Shown piece by piece: positions 23,046-33,355 of a DNA stretch of 64,000 nt. The notes under the pieces are model-generated. The model ran no database searches, had not been told where the DNA came from, and worked only from the letters and a program-made list of their open reading frames with translations. The stretch lies in contig NC_081556.1 of assembly GCF_963082655.1 (NCBI RefSeq), positions 68,805,227 to 68,869,226 on the forward strand, in the 5' to 3' direction. The position numbers and the translations under genes are program-made. This stretch comes from Stomoxys calcitrans. Taxonomy: Eukaryota > Arthropoda > Insecta > Diptera > Muscidae. Position 1 is the stretch's first letter; each line of letters opens with the position of its first letter.

Positions 23046-23410
23046 TATTATCCCTCCACCGTATGATGACGGTATGTTCTGGATCCTTATGTCTATATCG
23101 CTATGACAGTCCGTCTATGGAAAGCACGCTAACTCTCGAACGGGTAACTTTATGAGTCTAAAATTTTACACAAGGACTTCTCGTTGATATAAGTCAGATG
23201 GAATTTTCAAAGGGTCAAATCGGTTCATGTTTAGATCAGTTTCCATATAAACCGATCCTATATGAAAGCGATGTCCTGATTATTCTTTTGGAGTCTCTAA
23301 TGGTTGCAATTCTCTTCCGATTTGGCTGATATTTGTGCTATGATTTTCCCCATGGGGAAGTATGACCCAAATCTATCCAAATGATGTAGCTACCATATGA
23401 GTCTATCTCG
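23046..23410 (+). mobile_element. Family B left-end fragment, decayed
   Basis: CCTCCACCGTATGATGA, GAAAGCACGCTAACTCTCGAACG, ACAAGGACTTCTCGTTGATATAAG and two degenerate units (CATATAAACCGATCC, TTCCGATTTGGCTGATATTTG). It ends where LINE-like sequence begins. Confidence 0.6.
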
Positions 23411-23419
23411 TATTCTATG

Positions 23420-23905
23420 CGGTTCGATCCGCATCGATTGGTTGGCCGACGAAATGGCCGTAGGGGATTGCCGTAGGATTGCCATGACGCAGTCCGAGTA
23501 AAGGGCGTTAGCACTGTAGAATAGTGAAACGGTCGATGGCACAACGAAAATCCTATGAGGCATCCGGATCGTGTGAAGACGAGGCTATTTTGAAATATGA
23601 AGGAGATTAGTATGGCTCTTGGTATTAAGAGGTCTCATAGGACTACTGGCTCACTTATGCAGGCGCGGCAAACGACAGCCTGTGTAGGCCATGTGGGAAT
23701 GATGATGAGCCGTTGCAGCATTTCCTATGTTTCGGTGAGGATATAATACTATACTTTCAACAGCTTGTGAGCAGCATGGAATACCTGACATATATCTCTT
23801 CGGGGTAATTTTTTGGACATAGAGCGCACAACAAGCCTATTCGGACATTGGCATGGCGGCATGGGGCGTAATAAATAGAATGCGCATCCTCTTTTGAACC
23901 TAACA
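23420..23905 (+). pseudogene. R1/Jockey-like LINE 3' (C-terminal) fragment
   Basis: One frame near 23665-23735 reads NDSLCRPCGNDDEPLQHFLC. This is the CxxC..(D/E)E..HxxxC motif that ends the pol ORF of R1/Jockey-type insect LINEs. An upstream WLADEMA-like segment lies near 23440. Stops and frameshifts occur. The fragment ends near CCTAACATAACC, a common insect LINE 3' motif. It lies between two family B fragments. Confidence 0.55.
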
Positions 23906-23964
23906 TAACCATATCAAGTAATACTTAAACTAAATTCTAACGGAACCCAAACCAAATAACGTCC

Positions 23965-24178
23965 AATTTGGCCAATATGTCTAAGTGACAGTCGATTTAG
24001 CAGACATCTATCAGTCTATCATAATCGCGCTAATTTTCGAACGAATAAAGCTGCACCCTTGAGATGAACAAATTCCTGTTATGAGCGTAGGTAGGTAAGA
24101 ATTTTAAATGGGCAACATCGGTCCATGTTTTGACAAAGATTCTATGTAGCTGATCCGCTTATTTAATTTCTTGAGCAT
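23965..24178 (+). mobile_element. Family B left-block fragment, decayed
   Basis: It contains CGCGCTAATTTTCGAACGAATAAAG, GCGTAGGTAGGTAAGAATTTTAAATGG and GGTCCATGTTTTGA, in the order seen in the intact copy. No terminus is preserved. Confidence 0.55.
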
Positions 24179-24864
24179 ATTTTTATACCCTCCACCATAG
24201 AATGCATTTGGATCTGAGACCTAACAAAGTATATATATTCATTGTCGCCTTGATGTTCTTAGTCAATTTAGCCACGATCGACCGTCCGTCTGGCGAAAGC
24301 ACGTTAACTTTCGAAGGAGTAAAGCTAGGCCCCTGAAATTTTGCACAAATAATGGGCCAAATCGGTCCATGTTTTGGTATATATGCCATATAAACCGATC
24401 TCGGATCTTGACTTCTTGAACCTCTAAGGTTCGCAGTTCATATCCGATTTTGTTGAAATTTTGTGCGAGGTTGTTATGACTTCCAACAACTGCACCAAGT
24501 ATGTTCTAAATCGGTTCAAAATCTGATATTGCTGCCATATAAGTCGATCTTGGATCTTGAGTTCTTGATCCTCTAGAGTAAGCAATATTTATCCGACTTA
24601 GCATTGCAAAGCATATCCACCGAGCGCGTGGGTTCAAATCCCGGCGCGAACATCAGAAATGCTAATGCTGGCTACTTTCGTAGGGTATTCTGCCATGTTT
24701 AAACTTCTCTACCAAGTGGTTTGGCACGCCGTTCAGACTCGGTATCAAAAAGGAGGAGCTTAAACATTAACCGGACTGCACTCATTGATATGAATGTTCC
24801 TTAATGGAATGTTCAAGGGAAATTTTCATCTTCCAACAACTATGCCAAGTATTGTCTTAATCAA
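24178..24864 (+). mobile_element. Family B element, truncated, with nested SINE
   Basis: Left end ATTTTTATACCCTCCACCATAG, conserved block with AACAAAGTATATATATTC and GCGAAAGCACGTTAACTTTCG, and two units to about 24600. A SINE follows at 24603-24832, then a unit remnant (TTCCAACAACTATGCCAAGTA). The copy is cut by the left end of the next family A element. Confidence 0.7.
24603..24832 (+). repeat. tRNA-derived SINE with B box
   Basis: It includes a tRNA-like stretch with GGGTTCAAATCCCGG (B box, about 24630), GAACATCAGAAATGCTAATGCTGG, TTCTCTACCAAGTGG, GGCACGCCGTTCAGACTCGG and GGAATGTTCAAGGG. The first part of the tRNA head is absent or decayed. It sits inside a family B copy. Confidence 0.75.
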
Positions 24865-25860
24865 TTTATACCCACCACCGAAGGATGGGCTATATCGGAC
24901 TTAATCTTGATATAGCCCCCATATAGACCGATCCGCCTATTTAGGGTCTTAGGCCAATAAAAGCCACATTTATTATCCGATTTTGCTGAAATTTGGGGCA
25001 GTAAGTTGTGCTAGGCCCTTTGACATCCTGCGTCAAATTGGCCCAGATCGGTCCAGATTTGGATATAGCTGCCATATAGACCGATCCTCCGATTTAGGGT
25101 CTTAGACCCATAAAAGCCCCATTTATTATCCGATTTTGCTGAAATTAGGGACAGTGAGTTGTGTTAGAACCTTCGACATTTATCTTCAATTTGACGCAGA
25201 TCGGTCCAGATTTGAATATATCTGCCATTTTGACCGATTTCTCGATTTAAGGTTTGGGGCCGATAAAATGCGCATTTCTTGTCCGATGTCGGCGAAATTT
25301 GGGACAGTGAGTTAAGCCTCTCGATATATTTCTGCAATTTGGCTCAGATCGATCAAGATTTGGATATAGCTGCCATATAGACCGATATCTTGATTTTAGG
25401 TTTAGGGCCCATAAAAAGCGCGTTTATTGTTCGATGTCGCCGATATTTGGGACACTGAGTTGTGTTGGGCCCTTCGACATTCGTCTTCAATTTGGCTCTG
25501 ACTAGCTTTGCATATAGCTGCCATATAGACCGGTCTCTCGATTTAATGTCTTGGCCCCATAAAAGGCATATTTATAGTCCGATTTCACTGAAATTTGACA
25601 CAGTGGCTTATGTTAGGCTTTTCAGATCGGTTTAGTTTTAGATATAGCTATTAAATCGATCAATGTTTTGTTATACACAATTGAACAATGACTTGTATTT
25701 ATTAGTATTTGGTCCAAATCGGAACATATTTCGATATAGCTGCTATGGGACATAAGGTATGCATTTTGCACCGGAATTTGACGAAAGGTGGCTTACATAT
25801 ATACCCGAGATGGTGGGTATCCAAAGTTCGACCCGGTCGAACTTGACTCTTTTACTTGTT
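24865..25860 (+). mobile_element. HINE/DINE-1-like family A element with deleted left block
   Basis: The left end TTTATACCCACCACCGAAGGATGG fuses directly to CTATATCGGACTTAATCTTGATA, so the ~200-bp conserved block is missing. About six A-type units follow. The right end reads GAGATGGTGGGTATCCAAAG, then the hairpin GTTCGA-CCCGG-TCGAAC and CTTGACTCTTTTACTTG(TT). The hairpin carries a paired substitution (see findings). Confidence 0.75.
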
Positions 25861-26078
25861 TAAATTGAATAGTAAATTCTTGTTTAAACCACAACAATAT
25901 TCTGTAACTCGTAATAGGTAGTTAGTTTCGGAAAAAAAATTTAAGTCACTCAAGGATAGCTGCGATGTTATCCATTGGGCGGTTGATGATAGGTGGAGCA
26001 ACAGATCTGGAGCGCTGAAGTAGGCTTAGAATGGACTCCTAAGACCCAACAGCTGCGATGAAGGAATAAAGCCGTTGC

Positions 26079-26760
26079 ATGCTGTCGCTAGCCGACGAAC
26101 GACTGGTCATCAGGGGTTTTTTACCCAGGCCATCAGCCTTCTCTGGCAAACCAATGCGCTCTTTTAAAGGTTCGAATAATAAACGACGCATCGCTCTCAG
26201 TCTAAATGTTTTTCTTCTTCCGTCGCTAAGAACTGAAGATTTTGTAGTAGCCAGCCTTGAAACAAATAAGTCTCATTACTGGCTGGCTTCTCTATATATG
26301 GCACAACATTCAGAGATGCCGCCTTCAACCCTTAAGTTGCTGATTGACGTTGCTTCTGCAGAGAAAAATAGCCTCGTTCTACACGTTTTCTTCTCTTAAT
26401 AAACTTTTTCTTTATATTCTGATTATTTAGCATATAATTGCGCTTCACTGGAAATATTTCTGCGTCTTCCGGCAATGATTACAAATTCCATAATCACTTG
26501 TTCTTCGCTTCAGGTTTAACTCGGAGGATATAAGCGGAAGCATATGCGTATGAGAAGTGTTGGATAACCACTGCTTCTCTGATCATCGTTATTCAGCCTT
26601 GGAGAAAATACTGCAGAAGTGGTCCCTCGGCTAAATATAAGGAAGGTGGATTGGGATACATTTCGGAACACATTCTGCACGACTATCCCTTCTAAACCAG
26701 AATAGGAAGTGGATGCTGCGGAGGAAAAGGAGGCAGGTGAACATTTTTTGTTCAATTTAA
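26079..26760 (+). pseudogene. R1-like LINE endonuclease fragment
   Basis: An open frame at 26079-26399 (106 codons) contains NVFLLPSLRTEDFVVASLE and LASLYMA....PPS.LK.LIDVA, matching the apurinic-like endonuclease of R1-type insect LINEs. After an interruption, DNHCFSDHRYS (the SDH endonuclease motif) lies near 26565-26600. VDWDTFRNTF lies near 26650-26680. The GCDANAHH motif expected between them is missing. Stops and an inserted ~95-bp repeat make it non-functional. Confidence 0.65.
26428..26522 (+). repeat. ~95-bp repeat, copy 1 (inserted in LINE)
   Basis: TAGCATATAATTGCGCTTCAC..GTCTTCCGGCAATGATT..TTGTTCTTCGCTTCAGGTTT. A diverged second copy is at 26832-26938. This copy separates two parts of the LINE endonuclease, so it looks inserted. 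Confidence 0.55.
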
Positions 26761-26831
26761 AGTCACGCGCCCAATTTTAAATAGAGCAAAACACTTTCGC
26801 CTATGGCACTCCCTACTTCTACACCAGATTG

Positions 26832-26938
26832 TCTAGCATATAATTGCCCTTCACTGGAAATATACAACAATATGCTGTTTTGAGTCTTCCGGCAAAGATT
26901 TTAAGTTCCCTTGTTCTCCGTTTCAGGTTTTACTTTGA
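26832..26938 (+). repeat. ~95-bp repeat, copy 2
   Basis: TAGCATATAATTGCCCTTCAC..GTCTTCCGGCAAAGATT..TTGTTCTCCGTTTCAGGTTT, aligned to 26428-26522 with a small insertion (ACAACAATATGCTG). Family unknown. Confidence 0.55.
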
Positions 26939-27174
26939 ACTGATAATAATACACAGAATATGAATCCAATGCTTTTTACTGGACTCGAAAACAAATTATA
27001 ACGGTGTTTCTAGCAAAAATTATTGCAATAATATTCAGTTTTTAACTAACTGAAAGAGACCCCAAAAAAAATTAAATAACCAACCCATGTTTTTTGGGCC
27101 TTATGACCATTGGGCGTTATGACAGGTCGCCGTTCGCATAAGACGCTTAACGTCAGGGTTTGGAAAGTGGTGAG

Positions 27175-27362
27175 AATATCAGAAAAATTTGTGAGGTTCT
27201 AACCGTGTAAAAGCTTCTTTCCAAAGAGGGGTCGCACTGCGGCTAGCCTTTCAGACTCGGCTATAAAAGGGAGGTCCCTTATGATTTAGCATGATTGAGC
27301 TTTAGCTTGATATGTGAGAAGTTTGTCCCTGTTCGTTAATGGAATGTTCATGAGCAAATTTG
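27175..27362 (+). repeat. tRNA-derived SINE, body and tail
   Basis: It has TTCTTTCCAAAGAGG, CGCACTGCGGCTAGCC, CTCGGCTATAAAAGGGAGGTCCC, GTGAGAAGTTTGTCCCTG and TAATGGAATGTTCATGAGCAAA. The body has a small duplication (ATTTAGCATGATTGAGCTTTAGC). The head is missing. Confidence 0.7.
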
Positions 27363-29020
27363 TACTTGCATTTGCAGGTGTCTCATTTTCTCTTTTTGTA
27401 CACGACGCATTGCTAGCAAATAAAATCTGCGTTTTCCTGTGTAGTTCCATTAGAAATTTGGTGATTTTAACAAAGTTTTGGACAAACGATGTTCTTATAT
27501 CAATGGAAAACCATGTGCTCAAGTTATCGAGTGAAATTTTGGTAAGAGGTTACTCCGAATTCGTCAAGACTAACATTTCGGTTAAATGTCCATTAAATAT
27601 GCATATCACGCCTATCTTGTAGTGGTAATCGTTGTTAGTGTACCGGCTTAACTTCATTTTCCCTTGTGTCTCGATGTCCTTGTCTCTTACTCCGCCTGAA
27701 TATTTTCACATCTTCAATCTTACTATAGCAACAGAGCGACAATACCTTCAGACTCATTCAGATAGTCACACGTGGTGAGCCGTTCAATGGCAGTGGCGTT
27801 TTTTGATACATTATTCCTCCGTTTTGTTTCCTTAGTTCCCTTCTATTTGGCATTTTTTATGCTATTTCGATGATTTCTTTTGAATTCCCTTGTTACTTAT
27901 CCTTCCAATCACACTCATATGTACTTAAACATGTACATACATATTTATGTGAATGTCTTACAGCCATAGGCTGTATTGGAAAAGGTTTCATCCTTAAGAC
28001 CTTATTTGCTGATCATTCGGAGCTTCTTTAGGAGCTTGGAAACGTATAAAACTATAAGAATTAAATGCAAGCCCCTTAAGACACTTTTATAAAGTCTATT
28101 AGTTTGTCAATCAAACCGTTCGATTTTCGGCTGTAGGTTTGGTCTGTTCCTAAAAAATTTGTGTGGTCCACTTTAAAAGAGAACAAAAATTTCTGGCCAC
28201 TGTAAACAAAACTCTGCTACTACCAAAATTAGTAAACGGTTACAATTCTTTTAAATATATCGGCCTACAACACATAGGCTTGTAGCACTGGTCAAAAAAT
28301 AAAAATAGAAAAGTTCGTTGTTTCATCTGATGTTTTCAGTGCTATCATGTGAAGTTGGTGCTTTATTTCCAAACCTGGCTACAGTTTTTCTCCAAAAGTT
28401 TAGGTTTATGAGACACAGGCAATGCCATCATTTATGATTTCGACACAGATTTTTGTTATTTTGGACAAAAAAAAAAAAAATATTTTTTGATTGTTATCTA
28501 GTTTGAATTTGCAAAGAAGATGATGGGGGTTTGAGATATATAAAAAACCTATATCCGACTTTGCCAAAATTGAGTTTCAGAAGAATTATTTATTTATTTA
28601 AATAAAATTATGCGTCGGAAGTGCGTGGTATGCAAACGGTTTAATCCAGTGGGAAAAGAGATGCCTCAAAGTTCGTTGCACCCATAATTTGGCGATTTGA
28701 TTTGCAAATAAATTGTTTGCCAATATATAGGTCCTAGGTGGCGTATGACGTGTGTGGATATAACTGTTGAATAATACGCACCAATGCCCAAAAATTTAAA
28801 TAAGAAAATCATGTTGAATGATTTTTGCAGACAGATAGACTAACTGAAGGACCGATAAATCTAAATCGAATCGGGTGTATCTTAATTAGATATTTGTGGG
28901 TAAATTTGAAAGTTGCATTTTTTATGACGTTGATTACGGCAGTGCACAGCTAAGCAATTAATTTGAATAGATAGCTTGGGAAGATTGGTCGTCGTAAAAA
29001 TCAAAAACGATGTAGCCATG
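27363..29020. other. Unassigned DNA
   Basis: No domain or repeat family recognised. The frame 27314-27622 starts inside the SINE tail and has only a hydrophobic N-terminus, so I do not call it. A homopolymer A run lies at about 28468-28481. Confidence 0.4.
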
Positions 29021-29021
29021 G

Positions 29022-29815
29022 TGTAGCGTGATTTGAACAGACAAACGGACGGACAGTTTGTCTGTTCAAATCACGCTACAGTATTTAAAAATAGTCATAT
29101 TATGCTTGCAGGTTAAGTTCAAAGATGGGCTAGATGGGACGTTGTAATGTCCGATCACCCGATTTAATTTCCAGGGTACTAAAATTCACATTTTTAAGCA
29201 GGTTTTGCTGCAATTTGACACAGTGTGCCATTTTAGGCTCCTCAACATCCTTTTACAAGATGACCTAAATCGGTTCATAATTGGATGTGCAAATTTGCCC
29301 ATGAACATTCCATTAAAGAACAGGAGCAAACTTCTCATATATCAATGAGCGCTGTCCGATTCTAGTTGCAAATTTTTATGGCCGAGACCGAACGGTGTGC
29401 CGCTGCGTTAGACCAACTTGGGGAGAAGTTTTCACATGGCTACCGTACCATTTTTTCAAATGGCATAGTTCCTCACAAATATCGCCAGCATTATGAGGAG
29501 ATACCAACCGCTCGACATTTTTTCTGATGTTCTCGCCAGGATTCGAAACCAGGTGTTCAGCATCATAAGCGGACATGCTATCTTCTACGATCTCCCGATT
29601 AAAGGTCTTGGGCCCATAACTTGGCCAATTATTTTTGGATTGGACCCCTACACATCCTGAATATGGTGTGGATCGCACTTTATTTGGATATGACTACCAT
29701 GTACTCCAATCTCCCGTTTTATTGTTTAGCACAGTTAATTGTGGTAGATCCTTTGACGTCCCTGGCGAATTTGGTGCTGATCGGACTATTTTTCGATATA
29801 GCTGCCAAGGTTTCA
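29022..29815 (+). mobile_element. Family A remnant with palindromic start and nested SINE
   Basis: It starts with a perfect 25-bp inverted repeat (29022-29046 and 29056-29080, 9-base loop) of the CTGTAGCGTGATTT..CAGACAAAC block. One A-type unit follows (GTTAAGTTCAAAGATGGGC, CCCGATTTAATTTCC) to about 29288. A SINE interrupts it to 29590, then units resume (GATCTCCCGATTAAAGGTCTTGGGCCC, TATTTGGATATGACTACCATG). No termini. Confidence 0.6.
29288..29590 (-). repeat. tRNA-derived SINE, nearly complete
   Basis: Reversed copy: TTTGCCCATGAACATTCC, CAAACTTCTCATATATCAATG, TATGGCCGAGACCGAACGG, CATGGCTACCGTACC, CGCCAGCATTATGAGGAG, GATGTTCTCGCCAGGATTCG (B box), CATAAGCGGACATGCT (A box region). The B box is mutated (GGATTCGAAACC). 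Confidence 0.75.
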
Positions 29816-29938
29816 TAAATGGTATATATTTCATCGGATTTGACGTTATATATTGTCCCCTTAAAGCCAAAAACAACTCACATTTTAAAATTCCATCGAT
29901 ATTGGGTATTAAGTTCAATTTGGGCCCATTCTTTCTAT

Positions 29939-30940
29939 TTTTATACCACCGAAGGATGGGGTATATAAATTTTGTCATTCCGTTTGTAACAAATCGAAAT
30001 ATCGATTTCCGACCCTATAAAGTATATATATTCTTGATCAGCGTAAAAATCTAAGACGATCTAGACATGTCCGTCCGTCTGTCTGTTGAAATCAAGCTAC
30101 AGTCTTTAAAAATGGAGATATTGAGCTGAAACTTTGCACACATTCTTTTTTGTCCATAAGCAGGTTAAGTTCGAAGATGGGTTATATCGGACTATATCAT
30201 TAAATAGCCCCCATATAGACCGATCCGCCGATTTAGGGTCTTAAGCCCATAAAAGCCATATTTATTATCCGATTTTGCTGAAACTTGGAACAGTGAGTTG
30301 CGTTAGGCCCTTCGACTCCCTTCTTCAATTTGGCTCAGATCGTTCCAGATTTGAATAAAGCTGCCATATACACCGATCTCTCGATTTAAGGTTTTGGGCC
30401 CATACAAAGCGCATTTATTGTTCGATATCGCCGGAATTTGGGACAGTGAGATAAGTTAAGCCACTAGACATATTTATGCAATTTGGCCTAGATCGATCAA
30501 GATTTGCATATAGCTGCCATATAGACCGATCTCTCGATTTAAAGTTTTAGGCCCATAAAAGGCGCATTTATTGTTCGATGTCACCGAAATTTGGGACAGT
30601 GAGTTGTGTTGGTCCCTTCGACATTCTTCTTCAATTTGGCTCAGATCTGTCTATATCGAAATATGGTCAGATTTGGCCCGTTCAAGAATTTAACCAGCGT
30701 GCATCAAAAAGTCGTATCTGTGCCAAGTTTCAGCTAAATATTTCTATTTTTGAAGCCTTTAGAGTAATTACAACAGACGGATGGACAGATGGACGGACGG
30801 ACATCGTTAAATTGTCTTAGAATTTTACGACGATCCGAAATATATATACTTTGTAGGGTCTGAAATAAATATTTCGATGTGTTGCAAACGGAATGACTAA
30901 ATGAATATACCCCCTATCCAAAGGTGGCGGGTATAAAAAT
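29939..30940 (+). mobile_element. Family A element with inverted halves (fold-back form)
   Basis: It starts as a plus-orientation family A copy (TTTTTATACCACCGAAGGATGG, GACCCTATAAAGTATATATATTC, A-type units to about 30645). It then continues as a minus-orientation copy (GGCCCGTTCAAGAATTTAACC, ACAGATGGACGGACGG, TATATATACTTTGTAGGGTC) and ends in an inverted left end, GGTGGCGGGTATAAAAA. There is no right end or hairpin. The second half matches the variant at 860-1147. Confidence 0.7.
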
Positions 30941-31014
30941 TGAATTTTTAATTATATTTAAATCACTTATTTTTTTTTAAAGGTAAAATTGTCCGTCAAT
31001 TAAAAACAAGTAAA

Positions 31015-31860
31015 AGCATGCTAAGTTTGGCCAGGCCGAATCTTATATACCCTCCTTCAGGAATCGCATTTGTCGAGTTCTTTTCCCAGCATCTCTTCTT
31101 AGGCAAAAAATGGATATAAGAGAAGATTTGCTCTGCTATTAGAGCGATATCAAGATATGGTCCGGTTTGCACAGATTTAAATTATATGTTGAAGACCTGT
31201 GTAAAATGTCAGCCAATTCAAATAAGAATTTCGCCCTTTGGGGGCTCAAGAAGTAAAATAGAGAGATCGATTTATATGGGAGCTGTATTGGGCTATAGAC
31301 CGATTCAGACCATAATAAACACGTATGTTGATGGTCATGAGAGAATCCGTCGTACAAAATTTCAGCCAAATCGGATAAGAATTGCGCCCTCTAGAGGCTC
31401 AAGAAGTCAAGATCCAAGATCGGTTTATATGACAGCTATATCAGGTATTCGATTTGAACCATACTTGGCACAGTTGTTGGATATCATAGAAAAACACGTC
31501 GGGCAAAATTTCATTCCAATCGGATAAGAATTGCGCACTCTAAAGGCTCAAGAAGTCAAGACCCAAGATCGGTTTATATGGCAGCTACAACAAAACATGG
31601 ACCGATATGGCCCATTTACAATACCAACCGACCTACACTAATAAGAAGTATTTGTGCAAAATTCAACTGAAAATTCAAATCAAGTGGCTAGCTTTACTCC
31701 TTTGGAAGTTAGCGTGCTTTCGACAGACAGACGGACGGACATGGCTAGATCGACATAAAATGTCGCGACGATCAAGAATATATGTACTTTATGGGGTCTC
31801 AGACGAATATTTCGAGAAGTTACATTAGTATACCCCCATCCTATGGCGGAGGGTATAAAA
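31015..31860 (-). mobile_element. HINE/DINE-1-like family B element, short array
   Basis: Reversed copy: AACAAGTAAAAGCATGCTAAG, hairpin GTTTGGCC-A-GGCCGAAT (one wobble), TTATATACCCTCCTTCAGG, GTCGAGTTCTTTTCCC. About three units follow, then TTTGGAAGTTAGCGTGCTTTCG, the ACGGACGG block and the left end TATGGCGGAGGGTATAAAAA. Both termini are recognisable. Confidence 0.75.
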
Positions 31861-32544
31861 AAAAAACGATTGAATTAACTTTTTTATTTGATAAACTCTT
31901 TAAGTCACATATCTGTATTGGAGATCGATCATACCGATTAAGATTCTTGAGAATACCAATGATATTTATCAGTTTGTTGTTGATTGAATAAAATGTGATG
32001 AAAAATACATCCCATTGTACTACAGGCATGTATATCGGTTTTTCGCCTTCATACATTCGGATGTAAGCGGATGTTTGTCTATTTCAATGTCGTTTTATTG
32101 GTGCTAGTAGTACCGCAACCGTTGCCTCTGCTACAAATACTACTTCCCCGGCGTTGTCTTCATTGTTGGGCTCTATTCTCATTGTTATCTTTGTTAGATG
32201 CTATTATTGCCGTTTCTTATGAGTTGCCAAAGTTCATACGTTTGAACCATTTATTTTCATATTATATTGAAAATCCAACACTTTTTCTTTCCCGTTTAGT
32301 TTTTATAGGCTCTTCGTGAGAACTGACATCAAGATATCAATGGAGCAAGGATACAGTAGAACACGAAAATGGCAAAGACACCACATCCTTAAAGTTTTCG
32401 ATTCGACATCATTTATATTATTTCGTGATTCCAATAAAATATTTTCTAGTCCGTGCCTTTTCTATTAAAAATAGAAAAAAACTGGCAAATGAGTTAATAT
32501 AAATTATTAGTTTTACCTAAGTAATATTAAGATTCCTGCTTGGT
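31861..32544. other. Unassigned AT-rich DNA
   Basis: No element or gene recognised. The 82-codon frame at 32071-32319 is hydrophobic and leucine-rich, which T-rich DNA yields by chance; no homology is visible to me. Confidence 0.35.
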
Positions 32545-33035
32545 GCATGATCGGTCAGTAGCCTCATATAGCTCTCATATAAGCCGTTTTGCGTGTTAAC
32601 TTCTTGATTACCTGGAGGGCACTACTTTTAACCAAAGTGGGGGAAATTTTACCGGTGAAGTTCTTTTGTTGATTTTCATATCCGTGCAATGTATGGTTAG
32701 AGGCCACCATAGCGCAGAGGTTAGGATGTCCGCCTATGACGCTAAACGCCTGGGTTCGAATACTGGCGAAACCATCAGAGTAAATGTTCAGCGGTGGTTT
32801 TCTCCTCCTAATGCTGGCAACATTTGTGAGGTACTATGCCATGTTAAACTTCTCTCCAAAGATGTGCCGCATTGCAGCACGCCGTTCGGTCTCGGCTATA
32901 AAAAGGAGGGCTCTTATCATTGAGCTTAAACCTAAATCGGACTGCACTCATGGATATGTGAGAAGTTTGCAAATGCAAAATTTGCATTTGTATTTGCAAT
33001 GCATGGTTCACATTTTGTCAATTACCAGATGCACG
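32545..33035 (+). mobile_element. Family B unit remnant carrying the SINE
   Basis: Decayed B-type motifs (TGCATGATCGGTCAGTAGCC, ATATAGCTCTCATATAAGCCG, TTAACTTCTTGA) precede the SINE. GCATGGTTCACATTTTGTC follows it. The SINE target-site duplication lies within this remnant. Confidence 0.45.
32699..32995 (+). repeat. tRNA-derived SINE, full length with target-site duplication
   Basis: Reference copy, about 297 bp. The tRNA-like head has an A-box region (TAGCGCAGAGGTTAGGATGTC) and a B box (GGGTTCGAATACT, about 32753). The body carries AATGCTGGCAACATTTGTGAGG, CTCTCCAAAGATG, GCACGCCGTTCGG, TCTCGGCTATAAAAAGGAGG and GGATATGTGAGAAGTTTGC. The tail is a near-palindromic AAATGCAAAATTTGCATTT. It is flanked by a 13-bp direct repeat, GCAATGTATGGTT (32686-32698) and GCAATGCATGGTT (32996-33008), with one difference, as expected for LINE-mediated insertion. 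The body is shared by about nine other copies in the window. Confidence 0.85.
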
Positions 33036-33039
33036 TCCC

Positions 33040-33355
33040 ATGTAAACCGAACTTCCTATTGTTCTTCTTGAGATCCTGCAGGGAGCAATGCATAACAAAT
33101 TGTAAATTTGAATCCTTGTTTAGCTTGAGCTAATAATGCTCCAAATTGGCTCATAACATGATGTAGCTTTTATCCTATTTGAATTTTAAGGATCAATAAC
33201 GTAAAATTTTTATTTCATTATCAACAAAATTTGCTGTGGACTTCGACGGTGGACTGTAAAACGAACTTCCTATAGTTCTTCTTGAGAACCTGCAGCGAGC
33301 AATGTATAACTAATTTGAAAATTTGAATTGAATCCTTGTTTCCTTTGTTTAGCTT
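33040..33355 (+). repeat. Imperfect direct duplication, ~100 bp, offset ~212
   Basis: CGAACTTCCTATTGTTCTTCTTGAG..CCTGCAGGGAGCAATGCATAAC (from about 33050) is repeated as CGAACTTCCTATAGTTCTTCTTGAG..CCTGCAGCGAGCAATGTATAAC (from about 33260). Both run into GAATCCTTGTTT and TTTAGCTTGAG. The family is unknown. Confidence 0.7.

Noticed and set aside
19041..32995. SINE preference for inserting into family A/B elements
   Set aside because: About half of the ten copies are nested, but A/B elements cover roughly a third of the window; the number is too small to claim preference.
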